Below are positions 4,587 through 12,981 of a stretch of 50,902 nucleotides of DNA, one piece after another. The DNA comes from a virus, in IMG/VR virus record IMGVR_UViG_3300032087_005175, positions 1-50,902 of that record. One strand, written 5' to 3'. Every line of letters starts with the position of its first letter. Within the stretch, counting starts at the first letter, position 1. Under the pieces are notes generated by a model. It had not been told where the DNA came from, did no database searches, and saw only the letters and a list, made by a program, of their open reading frames with translations. Both the position numbers and the translations under genes were made by a program.

Positions 4587-5385
4587 AGTCCCCCGTAAAC
4601 GCGGCCAGCTGTCACTAGACGAAGAACAATATATTAAGGAAAATTTCCAAAAGCTTAGTGTTAAAGATATTGCCGCCCACCTAAACCGCACTACTGCACC
4701 AATCAGTAGATTTATCGAAGAAACAAAACTAGATTTTATACAGGACCAAGAAGGTTATGACACCCTACGAACCAAATTACACAGTAAGAATTTCTGGGGC
4801 GAAATTAAAAAACAATTTGATGAGGAAAGTGGGGAATTAGAATACTTTGAGAACACCTGGATTAATTTAGTCAAACAATTTAGGGAGGATGTTTTACCCG
4901 CCGAGGAACTCCAGATCAAACAATTTATAACCATAGACATTCTTATTAACCGCTCTATGAAAGAACGCAAACGCCACATAGCCGATACTGAAAAATTACA
5001 AAAACAAGTTGATAAAGAATACTCTAAGAATGAAGACGAACGAGACATACAAAGATTGACCAATTTAGAAACCCAATTGAGTTTTGCCCGTAATAGTATT
5101 GCCAACTACACAAATGAGTACACTAAGCTGCTGAACGAACAACAAAAGATAAGCAAGGACCTAAAAGCCACTCGTGAACAGCGAATCAAGCGAATTGAGG
5201 ACGGCAAGAGTAGTTGGGTGGGGCTTATACGAATGTTGGAGGATGAAGAACTACGAGAAAAGCAAGGACGAGAAATGGAAATTTTACGTATGGCAACAAA
5301 CAAAGCTCAGAGTACACTTACTGAATATCATACTTATGCAGACAATGCGGTAGACAAACCCTTTTTATTACCAGAAGATGCGTAA
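4579..5385 (+). CDS. HTH/coiled-coil protein, probable terminase small subunit, 268 aa
   Basis: Residues about 8-50 (RGQLSLDEEQYIKENFQKLS then VKDIAAHLNRTTAPISRFIE) form a helix-turn-helix of the kind used to recognise packaging sites. The middle, about residues 125-215, is a long charged coiled coil suited to oligomer formation. The gene lies between the sigma factor and the large terminase and overlaps both neighbours by 8 nt. Small terminases bind phage DNA and start packaging, and a DNA-binding N-terminus plus oligomerising middle fits that. No specific family signature is seen, so an alternative is a transcription regulator. Confidence 0.55.
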   Translation: MAKVPRKRGQLSLDEEQYIKENFQKLSVKDIAAHLNRTTAPISRFIEETKLDFIQDQEGYDTLRTKLHSKNFWGEIKKQFDEESGELEYFENTWINLVKQFREDVLPAEELQIKQFITIDILINRSMKERKRHIADTEKLQKQVDKEYSKNEDERDIQRLTNLETQLSFARNSIANYTNEYTKLLNEQQKISKDLKATREQRIKRIEDGKSSWVGLIRMLEDEELREKQGREMEILRMATNKAQSTLTEYHTYADNAVDKPFLLPEDA

Positions 5386-5641
5386 CTATAAAGACCCACA
5401 ATACAAACTTTGGAGAGATCGAATTAAATGGTTGGACAAATATACGTGCCAATGGCCAGGTTGTAACATGAAGAAAAAATTGCAGGTTCATCATATAAAA
5501 AGATGGAGTGAATTTCCAGGGTTAAGATATCATGAACATAATGGCATTACCTTGTGTAGGCAGCACCATCAATTTATTAAGGACAATGAAGACGCTTATG
5601 CAGAAACCTTTTTTAAGATTGTTAGTAGGAGAAAAACATGA
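5378..5641 (+). CDS. HNH endonuclease, 87 aa
   Basis: The domain fills the whole protein: C24 and C29 (CQWPGC), the HH pair at 38-39 (LQVHHIKRWSEF), N55 (HNGITLC) and C60-x2-H63-H64 (CRQHH). This is a complete beta-beta-alpha-metal HNH site with a structural zinc. HNH proteins encoded beside terminase genes in other phages (for example HK97 gp74) help the terminase cut concatemers, so a packaging role is likely. A free-standing homing nuclease is the alternative. It overlaps both neighbours by a few bases, which favours an integral operon member over an insertion. Confidence 0.85.
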   Translation: MRNYKDPQYKLWRDRIKWLDKYTCQWPGCNMKKKLQVHHIKRWSEFPGLRYHEHNGITLCRQHHQFIKDNEDAYAETFFKIVSRRKT

Positions 5642-6207
5642 TTATCAATAAGAAAGTTAACCTTCACAAATATAGATTAGTTCACCCAAAAACCGGTGAA
5701 GTACATCCAGCTGAAGATATTACGCTTGATCCTATCGAGGTAACATTCCAAGTATTAGATCAGGCCAAGGCTGTATTTGCTGTGTTTAAGGGAGTTCCTA
5801 GACCACTCCCTTTACTCAATGGGCCAGCTTTTGAGCAATTCCAAAAGGATGGTTCGCCAGAAGGCAGGTTAGAAGAAATGGTAACAAAATTTCTAGGTGA
5901 TGATCCACAGGCGGTTCTACAAAGATTAATGCCAAGAACTCTAGATAGCGATCCTGATGGCCCTGGCACTATTCTTTCTGGCATGTTAAGTGCTATGGGC
6001 ATTAACTCCACACCTAATTGTTCGTGTCGCGCTCGTGCTATTCGTATGAATACTGAAGGGCCAGACTGGTGTGAAAATAATCTTCAAACTATTTTAGACT
6101 GGTTGCGTGAAGAGGCAAAGAAAAGAAAGTTACCATTCGTAGAGTCAGGAGCAAAGCTAATGGTGCAAAAGGCTATCTCAAAGTCTAGACGATTATTAGC
6201 AAAATAA
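5638..6207 (+). CDS. Protein with a planctomycete-type Cys module, 189 aa
   Basis: The C-terminal half begins GPGTILSGMLSAMGI (residues about 108-122), then CSC (128-130), RxNxxGPDWC (145) and a helix LDWLREEAKKRKLPF. I recall this GPGTxLxxLL, CxC, GPxWC, WLREEAxKRGLPF layout from many Planctomycetes proteins and their phages, often attached to other domains. The three cysteines may bind a metal with another ligand. The N-terminal 100 residues are an unknown mixed alpha/beta region. Its start overlaps the HNH stop (ATGA). The position between two nucleases and before the large terminase suggests a DNA-processing or packaging role, but function is not known. Confidence 0.65.
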   Translation: MIINKKVNLHKYRLVHPKTGEVHPAEDITLDPIEVTFQVLDQAKAVFAVFKGVPRPLPLLNGPAFEQFQKDGSPEGRLEEMVTKFLGDDPQAVLQRLMPRTLDSDPDGPGTILSGMLSAMGINSTPNCSCRARAIRMNTEGPDWCENNLQTILDWLREEAKKRKLPFVESGAKLMVQKAISKSRRLLAK

Positions 6208-6663
6208 ATGAGCTTACCTACCATCATCATAGATACGAGAGAACAACAACCGTGGCAATTTCCTAATCATACTACGGCTGTTAAGAAATTAGATACAGGT
6301 GACTATTCTCTAGAGGGACTAGAGAATGTACTATGTATTGAAAGAAAGAAAAACACTTCGGAATTTGCTAAGAATATTATTGAGAAAAGATATGATGACT
6401 GGACTATGAGAATGGCCGAGTTCAAACATAAATATTTGTTACTTGAATGTTCTTTAGCAGATGTATATAGGTTTCCTGAGAAATCAGGCATCCCAAAATA
6501 TTTGCTGAGCAAAACCAGAATTAGTTCCAAGTTTTTGATTAAGAAACTACTAGAATTGCAAATACTACATAATATTCATGTGTTGTTTTGCGACTCTTCT
6601 TATACAGCATCAAAGATAGCTGAAGATATTATGTATAGGGTATACAAAAATGAGCAAGAATGA
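6208..6663 (+). CDS. ERCC4-type (XPF/Mus81 family) nuclease, 151 aa
   Basis: The motifs of the ERCC4 nuclease fold appear in order: IIIDTREQ (D9, R11, E12), GDYSL (D32) and CIERKKNTSEF (E45, R46, K47). They form the catalytic (V/E)ERKxxxD-type site, with Ser-Glu replacing the usual terminal Asp. The protein is only the nuclease domain, without the usual helix-hairpin-helix tail. Such phage proteins cut branched DNA. Placed immediately before the large terminase, it may resolve branches in replicating DNA before packaging. It starts right after the TAA of the previous gene, and its end overlaps the terminase start. Confidence 0.85.
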   Translation: MSLPTIIIDTREQQPWQFPNHTTAVKKLDTGDYSLEGLENVLCIERKKNTSEFAKNIIEKRYDDWTMRMAEFKHKYLLLECSLADVYRFPEKSGIPKYLLSKTRISSKFLIKKLLELQILHNIHVLFCDSSYTASKIAEDIMYRVYKNEQE

Positions 6664-8680
6664 TAGTATATTAGATGACGCATGGTTAGGACTAGGCGAT
6701 CTATCTCTTATCGACACGCCTAATAATCCTATGATAGGGCGCAGAAAGTATGACATAGAACATCCTGATTACCATTTGTTAAAAATAATGCGTAACCCTG
6801 ATTATATTGGGACCACAGCTAAGTTATTATTTGGCATAGAGTTGCATCCAATACAAATAGCTATCTTACAAGAATTTTGGGTGCGTCCGTTTCCTATGTT
6901 TATTGCATCTCGTGGTTTCGGTAAATCATTTCTAATGTCTATGTACTGTATCTTAAAATGCGTATTTACACCTGGTACTAAGATTGTTGTCGTAGGTGCC
7001 GCCTTTAGACAGAGTAAGATTATATTCGAATATATGGAAACTATTTGGAGAAATAGTCCAATATTAAGGAGTATTTTCAGTGGCAATGATGACGGTCCTC
7101 GCAGAGACGTTGATCGCTGTACAATGAGATTAGGCGATAGCTGGACTATTGCTATCCCTATGGGTGATGGTTCTAAAATCAGAGGTTTAAGAGCGCATAT
7201 TATTATTGCTGATGAGTTTGCATCCATATCACCAGATATTTACGAGACTGTTGTAGCAGGCTTTGCTGCAGTGAGTGCTAGCCCTATACAAAACGTAAAA
7301 GAAGAAGCCAAAAAACAAGCGATGAAAGATTTGGGTATATGGAATGAGGAACTAGAAAGCCTAACCAAGAAGATGGGTAACCAGGCTATTATTTCTGGTA
7401 CAGCTGATTACGCATTTAAACACTTTGCTCAATACTGGAAAAGATATAGAGCTATTGTAGAAAGCAAAGGAGATCCTAATAAACTAGAAGATATATTTGG
7501 TGCTGAAGTACCTGATAATTTTAACTGGAAAGACTACAGCGTTATCAGAGTGCCATATGAATTAATACCAAAAGGCTTTATGGATGATAAGCAAGTATCT
7601 AGAGCTAAAGCCACCATTCATACCGGTATATACAATATGGAATATGCCGCAGTATTCGTAGAGGATAGTGAAGGGTTTTTCAGAAGAAGTCTTGTAGAAA
7701 GTTGTGTTGTTAATGACAACAAACCAATTAAGCACTTAGATGAGACTATTGTATTTGATGCAGTTACAAGAGGTAATCCAAAGGCAAAATACGTCTATGG
7801 CATAGATCCTGCTTCAGAACAAGACAATTTCAGTATTGTGGTTTTAGAGCTACACCCAACACATAATAGAGTAGTATATGTATGGACAACCAATAGGAAA
7901 AATTTTAAAGAAAGACAAAAGCGAGGTCTGATTTCTGAACACGATTTTTATGGTTTCTGCGCCAGGAAGATCAGAGATCTAATGAAGATATTTCCTTGTG
8001 AGAGAATTGGTCTTGATGCTCAGGGTGGTGGTATAGCAATCGAGGAAGCTTTACACGATCCGGTTAGACTACAACCAGGCGAACATTTAATATGGCCTAT
8101 TATTGATTATGACACGAAGAAGTCCAAAGATACTGATGCCCAGCCAGGTTTACATATTCTGGAACTAGTTCAATTTGCCAAAGCTGAATGGACAGCTCAA
8201 GCTAATCACGGCCTACGTAAAGATATGGAAGACAAAAAACTATTGTTTCCTCGTTTTGATAATTTCTCCTTAGGTTTAGCAATGGAGAAAGAACAGAAAA
8301 ATATTGCAGAAGATGACCTTAATCCTCTTTACGATAGCCTCAGTGAGTGCATACTAGAAATAGAAGAACTTAAAGATGAGCTTACCACTATTGTTATGAC
8401 TCAAACTAGTACCAGTGCTGGAGCTAGAGATCGATGGGATACTCCAGAAGTAAAACTAAGTGGTGGCAAAAAGGGCAGACTACGCAAAGATAGATATAGC
8501 TCTCTTATTATAGCGAATATGCTTGCTAGACAAATGACTAATGTTATAGCTCCTATTAATTATGAGGTAGTTGGAGGTAATGCGAGTAACGTTGGAAAAA
8601 CCACCGGAGACATGTATAAAGGCCCAGACTGGTTCACTAGTGCAGCCAACGACGATATTTATACGGGAATTTACAGATAA
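6650..8680 (+). CDS. terL: Terminase large subunit (packaging ATPase and nuclease), 676 aa
   Basis: The ATPase domain holds Walker A S87-RGFGKS and Walker B IIIADE (184-189), with IRGLRAH before it. The nuclease domain (RNase H fold) has D386 (YVYGIDPASEQDNFS), D456 (ERIGLDAQGGG) and D562 (NPLYDSLSE), the expected acidic triad. The motor pumps DNA into the prohead through the portal and cuts it. The length is somewhat larger than the common 450-600 residues, with an insert between Walker B and the nuclease (about residues 205-245). The start overlaps the end of the ERCC4 gene by 14 nt. It is the last gene of the packaging operon. Confidence 0.95.
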   Translation: MSKNDSILDDAWLGLGDLSLIDTPNNPMIGRRKYDIEHPDYHLLKIMRNPDYIGTTAKLLFGIELHPIQIAILQEFWVRPFPMFIASRGFGKSFLMSMYCILKCVFTPGTKIVVVGAAFRQSKIIFEYMETIWRNSPILRSIFSGNDDGPRRDVDRCTMRLGDSWTIAIPMGDGSKIRGLRAHIIIADEFASISPDIYETVVAGFAAVSASPIQNVKEEAKKQAMKDLGIWNEELESLTKKMGNQAIISGTADYAFKHFAQYWKRYRAIVESKGDPNKLEDIFGAEVPDNFNWKDYSVIRVPYELIPKGFMDDKQVSRAKATIHTGIYNMEYAAVFVEDSEGFFRRSLVESCVVNDNKPIKHLDETIVFDAVTRGNPKAKYVYGIDPASEQDNFSIVVLELHPTHNRVVYVWTTNRKNFKERQKRGLISEHDFYGFCARKIRDLMKIFPCERIGLDAQGGGIAIEEALHDPVRLQPGEHLIWPIIDYDTKKSKDTDAQPGLHILELVQFAKAEWTAQANHGLRKDMEDKKLLFPRFDNFSLGLAMEKEQKNIAEDDLNPLYDSLSECILEIEELKDELTTIVMTQTSTSAGARDRWDTPEVKLSGGKKGRLRKDRYSSLIIANMLARQMTNVIAPINYEVVGGNASNVGKTTGDMYKGPDWFTSAANDDIYTGIYR

Positions 8681-8681
8681 T

Positions 8682-8726
8682 AGTGTATAAACCTTGTAAT
8701 TCCATTGCAATCCTATTATAATAGAA
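8682..8726 (+). promoter_or_regulatory. AGTGTATAA motif and a sigma70-like promoter before the portal gene
   Basis: AGTGTATAA (8682-8690) is a copy of the recurrent late-gene motif. Directly after it, TTGTAA (8694-8699) and a perfect TATAAT (8717-8722) are separated by 17 nt. Only AGAACT lies between TATAAT and the ATG at 8729, so a transcript from this promoter would be nearly or fully leaderless. No Shine-Dalgarno sequence is visible. Confidence 0.6.
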
Positions 8727-8728
8727 CT

Positions 8729-10927
8729 ATGACAAAAAAATATCCCAAAAGTGACGCTATCAAAGACGCAGAGCCCTACATACCAGAAGAAGCCTACATA
8801 TTGTGGGGAGACGATTCAGCGTCCAAAGAAGCCGCACAAAAAGCATCAGCAGGAGCTTTAGATGAATACACAGCTGTTGGCAGCAAAACTGTTGCTCATT
8901 CTAGATATCGTACCGATTTCTCTAATCTGGATACTAATACCTCTGGTCGCCCAGGTTTAACTAGATCAGATTACGACTTTTTTCGACCTGATGAAGCTGT
9001 GCCAAAGCGTGTTAAAAATATCATGCTTAAGGCTGAAGATATTTATCAGCGCGTTGGATTGGTGAAAAATGTTATTGATCTAATGGGTGATTTTGCCACA
9101 CAAGGTATTCGTATAGTACATCGAAATAAAAAAGTCGAAAGATTTTATCAGAGATGGTTTCAAAAGATTGGCGGCAAAGATCGTAGTGAAAGATTTGTAA
9201 ATAATCTTTATAAGACTGGGAATGTAATTGTTAACAGACAAATTGGAAAGATCTCTAAGAAAGTTGAACAAAATATGTACAAGGCACTATCAGCTAGTAA
9301 TGCTGATTTTGTTGTAGTGCCAGAACCAGCTGTAGCTAAAAAAGAAATCCCTTGGAAATACACTTTTATCAATCCTGTTTATGTAGATGTAGCAGCAGGC
9401 TCGTTAGCTTCTTTTGTAACAGATAAAAGATACGAGCTTGTTCTACCAGCGAGCTTACGCAAAACAATAAACTCACCGAAAAACGAGGCAGAGGTACAGA
9501 TCATCTCGCAGTTGCCAGATGCTATTATAGAGGCAGCTAAAAGCAAAAAGAAATACCCTCTTGACCCGAGTAAGACATTGGTTTTTCATTACAAGAAAGA
9601 CGATTGGCAAAGTTGGGCATATCCTATGATATATGCAATTATGGATGACATAACAGTTATTGAAAAGTTGAAACTTGCAGATATGTCAGCTTTGGATGGA
9701 GCTATTTCCAATATTAGAATTTTCAAGTTAGGTAATTTGGAGCATAAGATAGCACCAACTAGAGCTGCAACATCTAAATTGGCTCAGATTCTCGGTAATA
9801 ATGTTGGTGGTGGAACGATGGATTTAGTTTGGGGTCCCGACATAGAATTACTAGAAAGTAAGACTAATGTGCATCAATTCTTGGGCGAAGCTAAGTACAT
9901 TCCTCACTTAAACGCAGTGTATGCAGGATTAGGAATTCCGCCAACATTAACCGGGACATTTGGTGCAGCAGGCACGACTAATAATTTTATTAGCTTAAAA
10001 ACACTAACCCAAAGATTGCAGTATGGTCGTGATGTATTAGTTAGCTTCTGGGAAAAAGAAATTGAATTAGTACAAAAGGCTATGGGTTTTACATATCCAG
10101 CAAAGATCGAATTTGACCGTATGGACCTCAGTAATGAAGAAGCAGAAAAATCATTACTTATTCAGTTGGCAGATAGAAATATCGTGAGCGACGAAATGAT
10201 CAGATCTAGATTTGGATTTGATCCAGATATGGAAAAGACCAGGGTAAACAAAGAACATCGTGACCATAAGAAGATTAATAATCCGCCAAAGGTTGGCCCA
10301 TATCACGATGGTAATTTTGAAAATAATATTAAGAAAATTGGTCTACAGATGGGTATGTTAACACCTAGTGAAGTTGGCGTTGAATTGATGGAGAAAGATC
10401 CAAAACAGAAAAATTTGATGCAGTTAAAAAATCAATATGAAGCCAAGAAAGAAACCAAGGCTCCACAAGACTCTAAACCGCCAGGACAATCTGGTGAAGG
10501 ACGTCCGATGAATTCTAAGGATACCGAAAAAAGAAAAGAAAAAGAATTTGCTCCACAAACTGGCGCTAGTTTATCTATCTGGGCTACAAAAGCACAGGAA
10601 TTAATTTCAGAAATTGTTAACCCCATAATGTTAGACTTTTACTCCAAGAAAAACCTAAGAAGTTTATCCAACACAGAATCTGCAGAATTAGAAGAAATCA
10701 AAGCTAAGATACTATTTAACATTAAACCATATTCAACTATTGATTCTGATAGCATAGAAACCATTTTGGCTACTATTAATAGCAAGGCGAACTGCGAACT
10801 TATGCATCACTATAAAAAGTGGCAAAAATCTATTCAAGAAGATTTGTCTTATGCTATGTCTCTAGATGAGCAGAAGCAAGCTAAGGCATCTTTTTATTCT
10901 ATGGTGTATACAATCCTACATCAATAA
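8729..10927 (+). CDS. Portal protein, 732 aa
   Basis: The start MTKKYPKSDAIKDAEPYIPE is chosen over an upstream in-frame TTG. The body has typical portal features: a helix-rich core with GLVKNVIDLMGDFATQGIRI, a dodecamer-type stem region near FHYKKDDWQSWAYPMIYAIM and a conserved GIPPTLTGTFGAAGTTNNF segment before long helices. The last 230 residues are charged helices with a Lys/Gln/Pro-rich linker (KETKAPQDSKPPGQSGEGRP), probably a barrel or crown extension. The gene follows the large terminase, as usual. It forms the ring at one vertex through which DNA enters. The role is secure from order and sequence, but no exact family can be named. Confidence 0.88.
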   Translation: MTKKYPKSDAIKDAEPYIPEEAYILWGDDSASKEAAQKASAGALDEYTAVGSKTVAHSRYRTDFSNLDTNTSGRPGLTRSDYDFFRPDEAVPKRVKNIMLKAEDIYQRVGLVKNVIDLMGDFATQGIRIVHRNKKVERFYQRWFQKIGGKDRSERFVNNLYKTGNVIVNRQIGKISKKVEQNMYKALSASNADFVVVPEPAVAKKEIPWKYTFINPVYVDVAAGSLASFVTDKRYELVLPASLRKTINSPKNEAEVQIISQLPDAIIEAAKSKKKYPLDPSKTLVFHYKKDDWQSWAYPMIYAIMDDITVIEKLKLADMSALDGAISNIRIFKLGNLEHKIAPTRAATSKLAQILGNNVGGGTMDLVWGPDIELLESKTNVHQFLGEAKYIPHLNAVYAGLGIPPTLTGTFGAAGTTNNFISLKTLTQRLQYGRDVLVSFWEKEIELVQKAMGFTYPAKIEFDRMDLSNEEAEKSLLIQLADRNIVSDEMIRSRFGFDPDMEKTRVNKEHRDHKKINNPPKVGPYHDGNFENNIKKIGLQMGMLTPSEVGVELMEKDPKQKNLMQLKNQYEAKKETKAPQDSKPPGQSGEGRPMNSKDTEKRKEKEFAPQTGASLSIWATKAQELISEIVNPIMLDFYSKKNLRSLSNTESAELEEIKAKILFNIKPYSTIDSDSIETILATINSKANCELMHHYKKWQKSIQEDLSYAMSLDEQKQAKASFYSMVYTILHQ
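10902..10910 (+). promoter_or_regulatory. TGGTGTATA motif before the protease gene
   Basis: This copy of the recurrent motif lies inside the last codons of the portal gene, 28 nt before the ATG at 10939. Its placement in coding sequence makes it less certain than the intergenic copies. Confidence 0.45.
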
Positions 10928-10938
10928 AAGGGTAAAAT

Positions 10939-12468
10939 ATGAAAATATACAAACAAGAAATTGCTGATGGTATTGACGGACTTATTACTAGTCAAGCATC
11001 CGTTACGTATGCATCAGTAGCAGAACCTTGTTCTGACAAATCAAAGTTTGACCTGAGCAATATCAAGAGTGTTGCTTCCATAGATGATAAAGACTTATAT
11101 TATGTTCAGTCTATTTTGGTAAGCTCTAGCTGGAATAAAAATGATGATATTTTTGATAAAGCAGAAATATGGAAAGCTAAAAATACTCCAGAAGACAAAC
11201 CTACTAATTTAGAGCACGATGAAAGCTTAATTATAGGTCATATTACCTCAAACTATCCTATCGATGAGAACGGGGAGATTATTCCTGTAGATACTCCGAT
11301 AGAAGAACTTCCAGACAAATACCATATTCTTACTGGCTCGGTAATATATAGAGCTTTTACTAAACCTGATATGAAAGATATGTCAGACAGACTTGTTGCT
11401 GAAATTGAAAATGGCACAAAATATGTTAGTATGGAATGTTATTTTAATAATTTTGACTACGGCCTCAGAAATGTTGAGACCGGAGAATATAAAGTTTTAG
11501 CTAGGGAAGAAGACACATCTCATTTAACAAAACACTTAAGAGCTTATGGTGGTACTGGCGAACACGAGGGTTATACCATAGGCAGAGTCTTAAGAAATAT
11601 TACTTTTAGTGGCAAAGGTTTTGTTGACAAACCGGCCAATGTTGATAGTATAATATTTAGCAAAACTATGATTGATAATTTTTTGGAAGAGAAAAAATCG
11701 GATTTTGAAAAAAAGGGTGTAATAGACAATAAGCCGTTTTCTAAGTCGGAGACCAATATTATGAATTTAGAAGATACGATAGAAAAAATTAACACTAAAT
11801 TAGACACAGTTTTAACCTCAGAGGCTTTTCAGTCTACTTACACAAAAGCTAGTGATCTTGAGACCAAAGTTGCTGAATTAGAATCTTCAGCTACCGAAGC
11901 TCAAACATCTTTTGATGAAAAGTATTCTGCTCTTGAAGCTGCCATGAAGGATAAAGAAGAAGAAATGAAAAAGAAGGAAGAAATGCTTGGTAAAGCAGAA
12001 GAAGAGAAGACAGCACTTCAAGAAGCTCTTGATGCTGCCAACGAAGTTCTTGCTGGATACAAGCAAAAAGAAGAAGAAATGGCAAAAAAAGAGAAGATGA
12101 TGAAAAGAATGGCTTCTCTAATTGAGGCTGGTCTAGATAATGATGCCGCATCAGCTGCTGTTGAAAAGTTTGATAGCATTGATGATGATTCTTTTGATGC
12201 TTTTACCTCGCTCTTGGCAGCTATGAAGCCAGCTAAGAAAAAGGTTGAAGAAGAAAAAGAAGAAGCATCTGAAGAGACCACCGAAGTTTCTTCGGATGTA
12301 GAAGAAAAAGCAGAAGAGGAGTCAGTTGCTGACGCTTCAGATCTCGAAAACGTAGAGGTTGAACCAGAGGTTAGCCTTGCCGTTAGCGATGAAGAAGAAG
12401 CACCAGCTATCGAAACTACTCGTGCAGCTTTAGTTGATTTTGTTAAGTCTAGACTTCAAACCAAGTAA
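10939..12468 (+). CDS. Prohead protease fused to a scaffold-like coiled coil, 509 aa
   Basis: Residues 1-245 form a globular domain with NLEHDESLIIGHI (H93) and YVSMECYF (S164), the His-Ser pattern of the herpesvirus-type prohead proteases. From about 275 to 390 the sequence is a long Lys/Glu/Ala coiled coil, followed by a highly acidic region (about 420-490) and a short C-terminal helix (VDFVKSRLQTK). This is the classic make-up of a protease-scaffold fusion that shapes the capsid and is then digested. An internal ATG with a good ribosome binding site (11761) could yield scaffold alone. GGG-TAAAAT precedes the start. Confidence 0.8.
   Translation: MKIYKQEIADGIDGLITSQASVTYASVAEPCSDKSKFDLSNIKSVASIDDKDLYYVQSILVSSSWNKNDDIFDKAEIWKAKNTPEDKPTNLEHDESLIIGHITSNYPIDENGEIIPVDTPIEELPDKYHILTGSVIYRAFTKPDMKDMSDRLVAEIENGTKYVSMECYFNNFDYGLRNVETGEYKVLAREEDTSHLTKHLRAYGGTGEHEGYTIGRVLRNITFSGKGFVDKPANVDSIIFSKTMIDNFLEEKKSDFEKKGVIDNKPFSKSETNIMNLEDTIEKINTKLDTVLTSEAFQSTYTKASDLETKVAELESSATEAQTSFDEKYSALEAAMKDKEEEMKKKEEMLGKAEEEKTALQEALDAANEVLAGYKQKEEEMAKKEKMMKRMASLIEAGLDNDAASAAVEKFDSIDDDSFDAFTSLLAAMKPAKKKVEEEKEEASEETTEVSSDVEEKAEEESVADASDLENVEVEPEVSLAVSDEEEAPAIETTRAALVDFVKSRLQTK
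11761..12468 (+). CDS. Possible nested scaffolding protein from an internal start, 235 aa
   Basis: Within the protease-scaffold gene, codon 275 is ATG (MNLEDTIEKINTKLDTVL) preceded by CGGAG 9 nt upstream. It falls exactly at the boundary between the protease domain and the coiled coil. A separate scaffold made from the same frame is established for lambda C/Nu3 and similar phages. Here it is inferred from the ribosome binding site and the domain boundary. Confidence 0.5.
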   Translation: MNLEDTIEKINTKLDTVLTSEAFQSTYTKASDLETKVAELESSATEAQTSFDEKYSALEAAMKDKEEEMKKKEEMLGKAEEEKTALQEALDAANEVLAGYKQKEEEMAKKEKMMKRMASLIEAGLDNDAASAAVEKFDSIDDDSFDAFTSLLAAMKPAKKKVEEEKEEASEETTEVSSDVEEKAEEESVADASDLENVEVEPEVSLAVSDEEEAPAIETTRAALVDFVKSRLQTK

Positions 12469-12494
12469 TTTAATTTAGTATAGGGAGAAAAAAC

Positions 12495-12953
12495 ATGGCT
12501 CTTAAACCAGATCGTATAGAATCTCAAACAGATATCTCTTTCTTTATGAATGCTGTCGCTGAGCGCGGTGGTGTTGTATCGGTTCTTACCGGTGGATCCG
12601 GAGTTGCAATGGATGACGGTAATGCTGTTGTTGAATATGCAAGTACCGCTTCCGGTTCTTTACCAGTCGGTTTGCTTCTTAATGATGTTCAGAATTATGA
12701 CCTCACTAAGCAGCATATCAACTGGCACAAAGATGAAGTGCAAGTTGGTTCGAAAGTCACTGTCTTGCGTCAAGGTCAAGTGACTACCGACGTTATTGCT
12801 ACAGGTGTTAATCCATCTGCTGGTCAAGCTGCCTATCTCGCTGATGGCGGTGAACTTAGTAGTAGTCAATGTGCTGGCTGTCCACAAGTTGGTCAGTGGC
12901 TGAGTGGCAAAGACGCCGATGGTTTCGCCAAAGTATCTATCAACATAACTTGA
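12495..12953 (+). CDS. Probable head decoration protein, 152 aa
   Basis: The small beta- and Gly-rich protein (VVSVLTGGSGVAMDDGNAVV and GSKVTVLRQGQVTTDVIATG) lies directly before the major capsid gene, where lambda gpD-like or cement proteins usually sit. VGLLLNDVQNYDLTK and VGSKVTVLRQGQ recall DUF2190-like capsid decoration folds. It probably binds the capsid surface and stabilises it after expansion. GGGAG precedes the start. Codon choice (CGT, GTT, GGT) resembles the major capsid gene, consistent with high expression. Confidence 0.7.
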   Translation: MALKPDRIESQTDISFFMNAVAERGGVVSVLTGGSGVAMDDGNAVVEYASTASGSLPVGLLLNDVQNYDLTKQHINWHKDEVQVGSKVTVLRQGQVTTDVIATGVNPSAGQAAYLADGGELSSSQCAGCPQVGQWLSGKDADGFAKVSINIT

Positions 12954-12981
12954 ATTTAATAACAAAGAGGGAGAATAAATT

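Noticed and set aside
6802-7227. Long minus-strand frame opposite the large terminase
   Set aside because: It mirrors a well-supported gene, lacks a ribosome binding site and has a composition typical of a shadow frame.
8705-8728. Upstream TTG start of the portal gene
   Set aside because: It would start inside the -35/-10 spacer of the promoter and has no ribosome binding site. The ATG at 8729 is simpler.
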